Origin: a bacterium
GTDB taxonomy: Bacteria > Spirochaetota > JAHITG01
DNA: 21,364 bases
Direction of reading: 5' to 3'
Assembly (NCBI GenBank): GCA_028711675.1
Contig: JAQTRT010000015.1
Coordinates: forward strand, 1-21,364
The notes beneath the pieces were generated by a model. The model was not told the DNA's origin. It ran no database searches and saw only the letters and a program-made list of their open reading frames with translations. The stretch's first letter is position 1. Each line of letters begins with the position of its first letter. Made by a program: the position numbers and the translations under genes. Shown here piece by piece: positions 13,153 to 21,064 of the stretch.

Positions 13153-15039
13153 ATGTTAAAAAAAGAATTATACAAAAAGAACAGGGATGTCCTGGCCGGG
13201 AAAAATCCGGAGCTGGCCAGCAGGCTGGACGCGCTGGACCTGTCCGGAGCCATGGCAGACACTTACCAGGTCCTGACCACGAAGAACGGGCTTTTCACGC
13301 TCCAGATCAGGATAAAGGACCAGGTTTACCTGCTCCACAGCAAATATGATCCCCAACAGGAAAGCGACTCCCTCGCGGATAAACTCATCCGGGATAAATA
13401 CGATATCATCTTCTGCGGAGGCTTCGGCCTGGGATATCTTATCCTCTCCCTTTTCCAAAAGAAAGGGGATCATTTCTCAAAGGTCATCGTCATCGAGAAG
13501 GACCTTATCTTATTGAAGATAGCCCTCTCCCTGTCCGACCTTACTCCCCTGCTGGGAGATGAAAGGTTCCTTCTCCTGCATGAAGAGAAGAACGACATCA
13601 AAGGACTGAACGATATCCTCATCCAGTCCGTGACGAAGAAATGCTACACATTCATCCCTTCCCTTCATTTCAAGCTCGATCATGATTTCTATTCGAACCT
13701 GAAATACCTGATCGAATCCTATCTTTCCCGCAAGAACATCAATATCGCCACGCTTACACGTTTTCAGAACCTCTGGATCTATAATATTTTCAGGAATCAC
13801 GGGAAATTCCTCTCCAGCAAAGGTATCGACGGCTTTTCCGGCTCATTCAGGGACAAGCCCTGCCTGGTTATATCCGCCGGCCCCTCACTGAATGATTCAA
13901 TTGCCATGATCCGCGACCATCAGGAGAAGTTCATCATCATTGCCGTGGACAGCATCTTCCAGACCCTGGTCCGCCAGGGCATTGACCCGGATTTCGTGGT
14001 AACCGTCGATCCCCAGTATATCAATTTTAAATATTTCGAATATAACCGGTATTTTAAAGCCAGCCTGGTCTCCGAGATCTCGGCCTTCCCGCTCACCCTG
14101 AAGAAATACCGCGGACCAATCTATTTTTTCAGTTCTGTTTTTCCTCTGGCCCGGTTCATGGAACGATTCACATCCGCCAAGGGAGAGATCGACATGGGCG
14201 GTTCCGTTTCCACGACTGCTTTTGACCTGGCGGTCCGGACCGGTGCCGATCCCATTATCCTGGCCGGGCAGGACCTGGCCTTCCTGAAAGACCGCACCCA
14301 TGCCAAAGGTTCGTATGTGGAAAAATACTGGTCCCTCAGGTATAATAAGTTCAACACTTCGTTCAACGGCGTTTACCGGTATATTTACAATAATCTTTTC
14401 ATCAGGATACGGTCGAATAACGGGTCCCTGGTCCAGACCGATAAACGGCTCATGATCTTTCTGGTCTGGTTCCAGAACAAGATGAACACGGAAGAGATGC
14501 AGAAAAGGACCGTGTACAACACGTCCCTTGACGGCGCGCGTATGGACAAGATGATCGTAAAAACCCTGGATGAGATCATGCAGATGAACGATTTTCCGGA
14601 TATCCGGGAACTGAAACGAAGCATCAGGGAAAGGTCATCGGAAGAAACATCCGCGGATCAGGAAGGATTCCTGCGGGAAATGAAGGAGTTGAAAGGGCAT
14701 CTGAACAAACTGCAGCCAATAGTGGAAGAGTCCATTGTCTCCTCACGCCGCCTTTATGAACTGGTCAGGAAGAACGCGCGCCAGGACATACAGGGTCTTC
14801 TGAATAAACTGGACCATAATGACAAAAAGATCAGGGAATTATCACAGGTCACGGATGTTCTCAGTCTCCTGGTACAGGACCGGATCTACTCCATCCTGGA
14901 GGAATACGAGAATTTTCTTACTGAGGAAGAAAAAAAGAACGATGACCTGAAGACCGCAAAAAGGAACCTGATACTCTACACAGGGATCGGCGAGAGCATC
15001 ACGCTTTTCCGGAAGCTCTTTCAACTGATTAAGGAATGA
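13153..15039 (+). CDS. MptE-like / Maf-type DUF115 protein
   Basis: 628 aa. The N-terminal region (about 1-210) contains a Rossmann-like 'DIIFCGGFGLGYLILSLF' and 'KVIVIEKDLILLKIA'. The central DUF115 domain (about 220-400) has 'CLVISAGPSLNDSIAMI' (GPSL at 243-246), 'IAVDSIFQTLVRQGIDPDFVV' with Asp286 in VDPQ, 'GGSVSTTAFDLAVRTGADPI' and 'LAGQDLAF'. The C-terminus (about 480-628) is helical with coiled-coil character. Archaeal MptE is a 6-hydroxymethylpterin pyrophosphokinase. The bacterial relatives, including Campylobacter and spirochaete Maf-type 'motility-associated factors', are thought to glycosylate flagellin with nonulosonic acids. I cannot tell which activity applies, and no flagellar or sialic-acid genes are in the window. 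There is no good Shine-Dalgarno before ATG 13153. It is convergent with rpsU with 13 nt between stops. Confidence 0.85.
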   Translation: MLKKELYKKNRDVLAGKNPELASRLDALDLSGAMADTYQVLTTKNGLFTLQIRIKDQVYLLHSKYDPQQESDSLADKLIRDKYDIIFCGGFGLGYLILSLFQKKGDHFSKVIVIEKDLILLKIALSLSDLTPLLGDERFLLLHEEKNDIKGLNDILIQSVTKKCYTFIPSLHFKLDHDFYSNLKYLIESYLSRKNINIATLTRFQNLWIYNIFRNHGKFLSSKGIDGFSGSFRDKPCLVISAGPSLNDSIAMIRDHQEKFIIIAVDSIFQTLVRQGIDPDFVVTVDPQYINFKYFEYNRYFKASLVSEISAFPLTLKKYRGPIYFFSSVFPLARFMERFTSAKGEIDMGGSVSTTAFDLAVRTGADPIILAGQDLAFLKDRTHAKGSYVEKYWSLRYNKFNTSFNGVYRYIYNNLFIRIRSNNGSLVQTDKRLMIFLVWFQNKMNTEEMQKRTVYNTSLDGARMDKMIVKTLDEIMQMNDFPDIRELKRSIRERSSEETSADQEGFLREMKELKGHLNKLQPIVEESIVSSRRLYELVRKNARQDIQGLLNKLDHNDKKIRELSQVTDVLSLLVQDRIYSILEEYENFLTEEEKKNDDLKTAKRNLILYTGIGESITLFRKLFQLIKE

Positions 15040-15052
15040 AGGAAGATAAAGG

Positions 15053-15253
15053 TCACCTCGCCATTTCTTTACGCTGTTTCTTCTCCATCTTGCGTTTGGC
15101 TTTAATGATCCTGTCCCTTTTTAATTTGGAAGGCTTGGTATAGAACATGTTCTCTTTTACTTTAGTGATGATGCCTTCCTTACCGACGATCTTGCTGAAC
15201 CGCCTTAAGGCCTCATCAATCGACTCTCTGTCATTCACATAAACTGTAACCAT
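15053..15253 (-). CDS. rpsU: Small ribosomal subunit protein bS21
   Basis: 66 aa from ATG 15253. The family start MVTVYVNDRESIDEALRRFS is clear, followed by 'IITKVKENMFYTKPS' and a basic, helical 'KRDRIIKAKRKMEKKQRKEM' tail. A GTG four codons upstream is less likely, since bS21 proteins usually begin at this Met-Val/Ile. bS21 binds the 30S platform near the anti-Shine-Dalgarno and helps initiation. It has its own promoter (15286-15313) inside the end of the lipoprotein gene, about 26 nt 5' of the start. Confidence 0.92.
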   Translation of the reverse strand: MVTVYVNDRESIDEALRRFSKIVGKEGIITKVKENMFYTKPSKLKRDRIIKAKRKMEKKQRKEMAR

Positions 15254-15285
15254 TCGATCACACACCCTTATATTAAATTTGTCTT

Positions 15286-15313
15286 AATATATACTATTAT
15301 TTCATAGTGTCAA
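15286..15313 (-). promoter_or_regulatory. Sigma-70-type promoter of rpsU, overlapping the lipoprotein gene end
   Basis: On the minus strand there is TTGACA (15308-15313), a 16-bp spacer and TATATT (15286-15291). The -35 and most of the spacer lie within the final codons and stop (15297-15299) of the lipoprotein gene, so the two genes are closely packed. Confidence 0.7.
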
Positions 15314-15731
15314 GCTTTTCTTTAAAATACACCTTGAAATAATCCACGACCTGGGATCCGGTAAAAGTCGGGATACATTCGTAATCCTGGACAGACCAGA
15401 AATTCCGGTTAAAATCAAGGATATTCTTGGGTATCCCGAGTTTTTTAATATCAGCCTGGATGGGTTCATATTGACCCCGGATAAAGAACCGTTTTTTTTC
15501 TTCGGTATTGAGCAGACTTATGTATCTCTGCACAGCCTTGATCTTTTCATCCAGCAACCGGCCTGCCTCCTGGTACTCTCCTTTGTCGAATCTGGTCCTG
15601 ATCTCTTCAGGGACGGCATTGCGGAAGTTGTTGAGACGGCTGGTGAGCCGGCTCTTCAGGGAATCGCCGCATCCGGCTGCCAGCAGAACAAGGATCATTC
15701 CGAATAAAAGATACTTATTTTTTCTTATCAT
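15297..15731 (-). CDS. Small lipoprotein of the Gld-type ABC operon, unassigned
   Basis: 144 aa. The signal ends in LAAGC (Cys21), a clear lipobox. The mature part is helical and charged ('SRLNNFRNAVPEEIRTRFDKGEYQEAGRLLDEKIKAVQRYI'), with a C-terminal 'NFWSVQDYECIPTFTGSQVVDYFKVYF'. I recognise no family. It overlaps the DUF4340 gene by 17 nt, its start lying within the Lys-rich tail of that gene, so it is almost certainly part of the ABC operon. A periplasm-facing accessory to the transporter is a reasonable inference. Confidence 0.75.
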   Translation of the reverse strand: MIRKNKYLLFGMILVLLAAGCGDSLKSRLTSRLNNFRNAVPEEIRTRFDKGEYQEAGRLLDEKIKAVQRYISLLNTEEKKRFFIRGQYEPIQADIKKLGIPKNILDFNRNFWSVQDYECIPTFTGSQVVDYFKVYFKEKLDTMK

Positions 15732-16773
15732 CTTTTTTCCCTTTTTTCTTGGCTTCTTTCAGCTGTTTCTCCAGCTCCTTTTTCTTCTGTTCCTCGAGCT
15801 TTTTCTCGTCTTCTTTCTTTTTATCCGCGATCTTTTGTAAATCCCGGACCAGGTCATTCACGATGGTCTTGTCGATGCCGAAGACAAGGTTCGCGTTCTC
15901 CAGCCTGGCGTAATACTGGTTCTCGTTCCTGATCTCCCTGCCTGCCAGTAAAGTAAATGCTTTATTTTTATTATCAACTAATTTAATCCTGATATTGGGG
16001 GAAAGAAGCCCCGCGTCCGGGACCGGGACCGCATCTTTGTCATCAAAGAACTTTTTTATGCTGATATCCAGGATATTTCCCAGGACCTTCTTCACATCAG
16101 CCTGGTTCAGATTGGAATACGAAACAGGGCTGTTGATGATCCAGCTTTGGCCTTCCAGGTTCAGTTCATAATTCAAGGCTTCCTGGTTGCAGGTGATCTG
16201 TTTCACATCCCCGCTCTTGACCTGAAATACTTCCTTGTCCCGGAAAAAGAAAAGTTCCCGGTCAAGGGTCGATTCCGCCTTGATCTCCAGGAGGAAGATC
16301 TCGGGCTGGTTCTCGAACTTGGCGTAGTAAGCCGACTTATCCGGATTCTGTTCTCCCAGGTTCAGGGTGAGGAGCTGGTCTTCGTTCTTCCGGGCCGTTG
16401 TCCATATCCTGAAAACGATCTTGGGCGTTTTCAGGCCGTACAGGTTCAGGTCCGGCAGGTTCTTCCCTATTACTTTATCCTTCTGCAGATCCTTCACATC
16501 GTAAAGATAAGCGTCGATATCCGGTTTGGAGCCCTTCAGCTCCCTCGGCTTCCGGATCAGCCAGTCGTTCATGACGCGTTCCAGCCGGATGACCCTGCCG
16601 GAGGTCTGGATCTCGACCGTCTTCACGTCGGCAATAGTATAATCGAACAGATTGTTCTTGCTCTTCTCTTTCTGCTCGATGCGTGTCTCAAAAACAAGGA
16701 AATAAACCAGGAGCAGAAGAAAAACAGCCGTAGTATAGATCAGTTTCTTGTTTTTTATCTTCGTTTGAGCCAT
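15715..16773 (-). CDS. DUF4340 protein of the Gld-type ABC operon
   Basis: 352 aa. An N-terminal transmembrane anchor (about 12-28, IYTTAVFLLLLVYFLVF) precedes an extracytoplasmic part with the typical DUF4340 layout of repeated beta modules: 'VKTVEIQTSGRVIRLERVMNDWLI', 'LNLYGLKTPKIVFRIWT', 'LNLGEQNPDKSAYYAKFEN' and 'FTLLAGREIRNENQYYARLEN'. A Lys/Glu-rich coiled-coil tail (about 318-352) is unusually charged. RBS AGGAGTGAT before ATG 16773. It overlaps the GldG-like gene by 19 nt. DUF4340 proteins are regularly encoded with GldG-like proteins, and their role is not established. Confidence 0.9.
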   Translation of the reverse strand: MAQTKIKNKKLIYTTAVFLLLLVYFLVFETRIEQKEKSKNNLFDYTIADVKTVEIQTSGRVIRLERVMNDWLIRKPRELKGSKPDIDAYLYDVKDLQKDKVIGKNLPDLNLYGLKTPKIVFRIWTTARKNEDQLLTLNLGEQNPDKSAYYAKFENQPEIFLLEIKAESTLDRELFFFRDKEVFQVKSGDVKQITCNQEALNYELNLEGQSWIINSPVSYSNLNQADVKKVLGNILDISIKKFFDDKDAVPVPDAGLLSPNIRIKLVDNKNKAFTLLAGREIRNENQYYARLENANLVFGIDKTIVNDLVRDLQKIADKKKEDEKKLEEQKKKELEKQLKEAKKKGKKDDKKK

Positions 16774-18374
16774 ATGATCACTCCTGCCACGATGATTAAC
16801 AAGGGTAGAATAATGACACAGGAATAAAGAACGAATTTCAGTTTCACCTGGGTAAGCTGGATCTCCCGGGACTCGACAGGCTTGCTCCGGATGCCGATGA
16901 GCTCTTCCTTTCCGGCCAGCCAGTTCAGGGTATTCAGGAGCAGGTCCATATTTCCGTAGTATTTCACATTGCTGTTCGAGGCAAAGTCGGAATCCCCGAT
17001 GATCACCATCCTCATCTCCTTGTTCTCGGCGATCTTCTTGCTCACAACTACCATGATATCAATGGGCCCTTTCTTATCCAGGCCGGGATTATACTTCACT
17101 TGTTTGCCTGAAGTATCCGTTTCCAGCCAGGATTCGGGCGTGGTCTTGGCCAGAGGCTGGATATCCACTCCCTCAGGCCGTTTGGACATGATCTCGATAC
17201 CGGCTGCCGTGGGGAAGTAAGTGGAAGCTTGGAGCTTCTCCGTGATGGGATGGAAATTATACGCCTTTATCAGGGGGATAACAGGCTGGAACCAGTAGGA
17301 ACTGGCCGGATCGATCACGAACCTTTCGGACGTGGTGAGGCCCCATTTGTTTAAAAACAGATTAATATTATTCTTTGTAAATGGTTCGAGCATAACCAGG
17401 ATATGACCGCCTGATTCAAGATATTTATTTAAAAACTCATATTCCATATCCGTGTAGTTCTTCTGGGGCGCGCCCACGACCAGCAGGCTGCAGTCTTCGG
17501 GTATGTTTCCCAGGGAAGCCAGGTAGATCTTGTCCACAATATAATTTTCGTCGGCGATCACTTTCTTGGTTTCGGACCAGCCTGACTTGTCCATATCATC
17601 CAGGTCCACTTCGCCGTGTCCGTAAATAAAATAGATCTTCTTTTTCGACTTGGTAATGCGAAGAAAAGCGCTGGAGATATCCTTTTCCAGGTTATCAAGC
17701 AGTTTCAGATAAGGCTGGTAATTGCCTCCCGCCTGCCTGTAATCCACCTTCACAACATCAATGCTCTCCTTCAGCCCGGCTGAAAGGATAATGATGGTCC
17801 CGTACAGCTTATAATTGCCGTAAGGCACATTGATGCTCCGGATGTTGTATTCCTTGGCCCTCTGGGGCGCTTTGTCCGGATCAATATATTCGAACTCAAT
17901 GATAGGACAGCGTGCTTTGTATTCTTTCAATAAGTCGTCTACGGATTCAATAAGCGGGACTTCGGTCCTGAAAAAAAGAACCTTGATCTGTTTCTTCCCC
18001 TGTTCAAGCTGTTTCAGAAGGTTCCGTGTATGCGGGGAGAGCGTATACCTCCTGCTTTCTGTAATGTCCCAGCGCAGAAAACGTTTATTGGATATGACAT
18101 TAACCATAATAAATATGGCCAGGATGACCAGAAGGTAATAATATTTTGAGCCGATGGCTTTCCAGTCCATCGCCTTGATATATTCCAGCGTTTCCCGGAA
18201 ATTCCCTGCCAGGATATAGGCCAGAAGACCGAGTCCCAGGCCCAGGATGATCAGGCCGATCAGGCCGGTTCCGGCGATAAGCAGCCAGAAGATACCCACG
18301 AAGAAGAAAGCCGCTCCCGCGTAAAGGAGATTGATCTTCAGTTTATTGAACAGGATCAGATTTTTATTTTCCAC
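16755..18374 (-). CDS. gldG: GldG-like auxiliary protein of ABC transporter (ABC_transp_aux)
   Basis: 539 aa from GTG 18374 with a good GAGGTG site. There are three N-terminal transmembrane segments (about 13-33, 38-56, 74-93). A periplasmic domain follows, whose start has the GldG hallmark 'FLRWDITESRRYTLSPHTRNLLKQL'. Then come 'KQIKVLFFRTEVPLIESVDDLL', 'KKIYFIYGHGEVDLDDMD', 'CSLLVVGAPQKNYTDMEYE', 'GGHILVMLEPF', 'MVVIGDSDFASN' and a single C-terminal membrane helix (about 512-535). In gliding Bacteroidota, GldG partners GldA and GldF. In other phyla the set is widespread and its substrate is unknown. It starts 12 nt after the permease gene. Confidence 0.9.
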   Translation of the reverse strand: MENKNLILFNKLKINLLYAGAAFFFVGIFWLLIAGTGLIGLIILGLGLGLLAYILAGNFRETLEYIKAMDWKAIGSKYYYLLVILAIFIMVNVISNKRFLRWDITESRRYTLSPHTRNLLKQLEQGKKQIKVLFFRTEVPLIESVDDLLKEYKARCPIIEFEYIDPDKAPQRAKEYNIRSINVPYGNYKLYGTIIILSAGLKESIDVVKVDYRQAGGNYQPYLKLLDNLEKDISSAFLRITKSKKKIYFIYGHGEVDLDDMDKSGWSETKKVIADENYIVDKIYLASLGNIPEDCSLLVVGAPQKNYTDMEYEFLNKYLESGGHILVMLEPFTKNNINLFLNKWGLTTSERFVIDPASSYWFQPVIPLIKAYNFHPITEKLQASTYFPTAAGIEIMSKRPEGVDIQPLAKTTPESWLETDTSGKQVKYNPGLDKKGPIDIMVVVSKKIAENKEMRMVIIGDSDFASNSNVKYYGNMDLLLNTLNWLAGKEELIGIRSKPVESREIQLTQVKLKFVLYSCVIILPLLIIVAGVIIWLKRR

Positions 18375-18386
18375 AGTGACACCTCA

Positions 18387-19115
18387 TTAAATGATGACCT
18401 TTCTGTTCTCCAGCAGCCGGATGGTAAAGAACAGGTTGATAACGATAACGGAAAGATAAAAGATTATATGGCGTGTGTCGATGACACCTTTGGTGAAATC
18501 CTCATAATGTTTCATGAAGGAAAGGTAACCCAGGATACTGCTGGCAGCCCCGGAGAAATAAGAGGAGATCCATCCCACGATCCAGAAAAAAAGAAGCGTG
18601 ATCAGGGTCACGATACCGGATACGATCTGGTTCTTCGTGGTGGCCGAGATCAGGATCCCCACGGAGATATACGCTGATTCCAGCAGGATGAAACCCAGAT
18701 AACCCGCGATCACAGGGCCGAATTCCGGTTTCCCGTAAGCGATCAGGATGATCAGGTAATACAGGGTAAAGGCCACGTAGATGAGATAAAAAAGGAGAGT
18801 ACCGAAGAACTTGCCCAGCACGATCTCGGATTCCCTGATGGGCGACGTGATAAGGAGCTCGATGGTCCCTAATTTTTTCTCCTCGGAAAATGTCCTCATG
18901 GTCACGAACGGCGTCAGCAGGAAGGAGATGAATCCCATAAAATTAAGGAAATACGGCATGACGCGCGCGGCATCCCTTATTTCAATGATATAGATATAAA
19001 AATAATATCCGCCGATGAGCAGGAAGAAAAAAAGCAGGACATAAGCCACGAAAGAAACAAAGAACTGCCTGATCTCCTTGCGGACGATCGAGTATATATT
19101 ATGAACCATTTCCAT
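18387..19115 (-). CDS. gldF: ABC-2 permease, GldF-like
   Basis: 242 aa with about six membrane helices (about 17-44, 52-75, 100-125, 140-160, 168-190, 215-237). The cytoplasmic loop 'FVTMRTFSEEKKLGTIELLITSPI' is diagnostic for GldF/NosY-type ABC-2 permeases. ATG 19115 is preceded by GAGG at 9 nt. It lies 4 nt downstream of the ATPase gene, so the two are probably translated together. It should form the membrane channel for the ATPase encoded by the preceding gene. The transported substrate is unknown. Confidence 0.9.
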   Translation of the reverse strand: MEMVHNIYSIVRKEIRQFFVSFVAYVLLFFFLLIGGYYFYIYIIEIRDAARVMPYFLNFMGFISFLLTPFVTMRTFSEEKKLGTIELLITSPIRESEIVLGKFFGTLLFYLIYVAFTLYYLIILIAYGKPEFGPVIAGYLGFILLESAYISVGILISATTKNQIVSGIVTLITLLFFWIVGWISSYFSGAASSILGYLSFMKHYEDFTKGVIDTRHIIFYLSVIVINLFFTIRLLENRKVII

Positions 19116-19119
19116 TGGA

Positions 19120-20055
19120 TTAAACCTCTTCCCTTGTTAATTTAATGAACACGTCCTCGAGCGACATGGTAATGGGTGAAAGCTCGAACAGGTTAAAACC
19201 GGATTCGATCACTTTCCGGGCCAGGTCGTTCCGGATATCCTTGTCCTTCTGGGCCGTCACAATGATCTCATTGAGGGAGTTCTCGGTCTTCATGAGTTCG
19301 ATCATCTTGATGCCCACGATCTCGCCGATCTTGTTCTTGATGACGTTAAAATCGTTATCCACCAGGATCTTGATCCTCTGGCCGGATTCCAGGTTCTTCA
19401 TCAGCTCTTCCTTGGTATCGATGGCCACCAGCTTGCCTTCGTGGATGATGATGACCCGGGTACAGAGGGCGCTAACTTCCTGGAGGATATGGCTGCTCAG
19501 GATAATAGTCTTCTCCTTGCCCAGTTCACGGATCAGGTTTCTGATCTCGATGATCTGGTTCGGGTCCAGGCCGATGGTGGGTTCGTCCATGATAAGGATA
19601 TCGGGATTGCCGATCAAAGCTTCGCCGATCCCCACTCTCTGCCTGAAGCCCTTGGAAAGTTTACTGATCAGCTTGTTCCGGACCTCGGTCAGGCCGACCT
19701 TTCCGGTGATCTCGCTGATATGGGATTTTTTATTCTCTTTTTTTACTCCCTTGATATCCGCGACAAAATCAAAATAATCCTTAACATACATCTCGTGGTA
19801 CAGGGGTACGTTCTCGGGAAGGTATCCGATGTGCCGCCGCGCGTCGATCCCCTGGTCCATGATATCATACCCGGCTACTTTAATATTGCCTTTATCGGGG
19901 TAAAGGAATCCGGTGATCATGCGCATGGTCGTTGTTTTACCCGCGCCGTTCGGGCCGAGAAAACCGACGATCTCCCCTTTATCCACGGTAAATGAGACAT
20001 CGTCCACGGCTTTTGTATTGCCGTAATATTTCGTTACCTGGTTTACTTCTATCAA
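19120..20055 (-). CDS. gldA: ABC transporter ATPase, GldA-like
   Basis: 311 aa. It starts at TTG 20055 with a strong AGAGGTGAT site 5-6 nt upstream. Walker A GPNGAGKTT is at 34-42, the Q-loop region at about 80, the signature LSKGF at 133-137, Walker B ILIMDEP at 153-159, D-loop GLDP and switch His189. After residue 215 comes an additional C-terminal regulatory part of about 95 aa ('RIKILVDNDFNVIKNKIGEIVG' to 'SLEDVFIKLT'), normal for this subfamily. It is the first gene of the Gld-type operon (gldA, gldF, gldG, DUF4340, lipoprotein). Confidence 0.93.
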   Translation of the reverse strand: MIEVNQVTKYYGNTKAVDDVSFTVDKGEIVGFLGPNGAGKTTTMRMITGFLYPDKGNIKVAGYDIMDQGIDARRHIGYLPENVPLYHEMYVKDYFDFVADIKGVKKENKKSHISEITGKVGLTEVRNKLISKLSKGFRQRVGIGEALIGNPDILIMDEPTIGLDPNQIIEIRNLIRELGKEKTIILSSHILQEVSALCTRVIIIHEGKLVAIDTKEELMKNLESGQRIKILVDNDFNVIKNKIGEIVGIKMIELMKTENSLNEIIVTAQKDKDIRNDLARKVIESGFNLFELSPITMSLEDVFIKLTREEV

Positions 20056-20098
20056 ATTAAATCACCTCTGATAAAATTTTAACGAATTCAAGGTTATC

Positions 20099-20126
20099 AA
20101 TATAATATCTATAATCAAAAAGTCAA
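20099..20126 (-). promoter_or_regulatory. Sigma-70-type promoter of the Gld-type ABC operon
   Basis: On the minus strand there is TTGACT (20121-20126), a 16-bp spacer and TATATT (20099-20104), 44 nt upstream of the TTG start. Confidence 0.7.
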
Positions 20127-20140
20127 GTATTACATGTAAG

Positions 20141-20184
20141 GTAATCAACCGCATCCCGTAACGCCGCGCGGTGATTATCACGAC
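20141..20184. repeat. Degenerate REP-like element
   Basis: It contains gcatcccgta then acgccg, and cgcggtgattatcac. This parallels the 20365-20434 element (cccgtagcaccg ... cggtgattacca) with its central dyad shortened. It borders the terminal-inverted-repeat element on the left. Confidence 0.5.
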
Positions 20185-20339
20185 CACCAGGTCTAAACGG
20201 TCTGTTGCCCAAATGAATTTGCAGGGGTTTGATTTATCAAACCCGAAAAGAAACGATAAATTTTAACATGTTTTATCAATCGCATCCCTCCATTTTTCAT
20301 ATTTTTTCGATTTGGGCAACAGCCCGTAAAGACCTGGTG
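20185..20339. repeat. 155-bp element with 30-bp terminal inverted repeats
   Basis: Left end 20185-20214 and right end 20310-20339 are reverse complements at 27 of 30 positions (both have CACCAGGTCT and CTGTTGCCCAAAT). Inside is a 9-bp-stem hairpin with a TT loop, GGGTTTGATTTATCAAACCC (20225-20244). There is no coding capacity. It could be a MITE-like unit or a large cruciform, and it is flanked by two REP-like units. No obvious target-site duplication is visible. Confidence 0.7.
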
Positions 20340-20364
20340 CTACATAATAAATAATATCCCATTC

Positions 20365-20434
20365 CCGTAGCACCGTACCTTCAGGTACGGTGATTACCAA
20401 ACCGACGGGAATCAACGGGTTTAAAGACCCGTTG
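20365..20434. repeat. REP-like palindromic element, fullest copy
   Basis: A 10-bp-stem dyad with a 2-nt loop (20371-20392, caccgtacct/aggtacggtg) is followed by about 20 nt and a second dyad, caacgggt/acccgttg with a ttaaag loop (20413-20434). The copy at 9121-9175 is the same unit inverted and shortened. Confidence 0.75.
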
Positions 20435-20440
20435 CTGAAA

Positions 20441-20494
20441 TTTTTTCCCTTTACAACCTTTATTACCTTTCAAGCCTTTATTGCCTTTATTTAC
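20441..20494 (-). repeat. AAAGGY repeat, copy 4 (half)
   Basis: Only the CCTTT-rich arm is present (ccctttacaacctttattac, cctttcaagcctttattgcc). It runs right into the stop codon of the metallopeptidase gene (20491-20493). No core sequence is present. Confidence 0.55.
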
Positions 20495-21051
20495 ATGAGC
20501 AGATATGAATAATACCGCAGCATCCTGCAGAGCTCCTTATAGTTTACGAATTCCTGCTTCAGATAAGACTTGAATTCCCGGTTATGCCTCATGATCCTGA
20601 GGTGAAGAACTTCATGGAAAACAATCATCCTCAGGACGTCCTCGTGCACGAACGCGAGCCTGATATTGAAGTTCAGGTTCCCCTTCATGGAAGCGCTGCC
20701 CCACTTGGACCTCTGGTCCTTGATGCTGATGCGGTTATACTCCACATCCAGCCTGTCCGCGTAAAGCCCTGCCAGTCCGCTGATCCTCTGTTTTAACTCT
20801 TTTTTCACTCCGTCCCTGTCCTGCATCCGTTCCCCGAACTCTTTTCTCAACAGGGGCACGTCGATCATCTTCCCGGCCTCCTGTTCCACTTTTTCCATCT
20901 GTCCCAGCTTGGCCAGTATCCAGTCCCTGCGCTGTTCGATGAGCCGGTCCGGGTCACGCAGTTTTTTCGGGGTGACAAGGAACACCTTCCTGTTCTTGAT
21001 CATGATCCGGTGATACCGGACTTTTTTTATTACCAACTCGTAGTTTATCAT
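20491..21051 (-). CDS. YgjP-type zinc metallopeptidase (M48/DUF45)
   Basis: 186 aa. An N-terminal beta segment (1-30) and a helical 'LIEQRRDWILAKLGQM' lead to the conserved 'ISIKDQRSKWGSASMKGNLNFNIRL' (WGS at 117-119). The zinc site is HEVLH (146-150), with a third histidine in 'RIMRHNREF' (His156). Length and order fit the YgjP/DUF45 family, a stand-alone SprT-like protease fold with unknown substrate. There is no signal peptide. The RBS before ATG 21051 is poor. It lies between repeats on both sides. It may start its own unit. Confidence 0.88.
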   Translation of the reverse strand: MINYELVIKKVRYHRIMIKNRKVFLVTPKKLRDPDRLIEQRRDWILAKLGQMEKVEQEAGKMIDVPLLRKEFGERMQDRDGVKKELKQRISGLAGLYADRLDVEYNRISIKDQRSKWGSASMKGNLNFNIRLAFVHEDVLRMIVFHEVLHLRIMRHNREFKSYLKQEFVNYKELCRMLRYYSYLLM

Positions 21052-21064
21052 AGTATAGCCATAT

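Noticed and set aside
19145..19995. Long plus-strand frames opposite the ABC ATPase
   Set aside because: The minus strand has all ABC motifs. The plus frames are Ser- or Asp-rich antisense readings.
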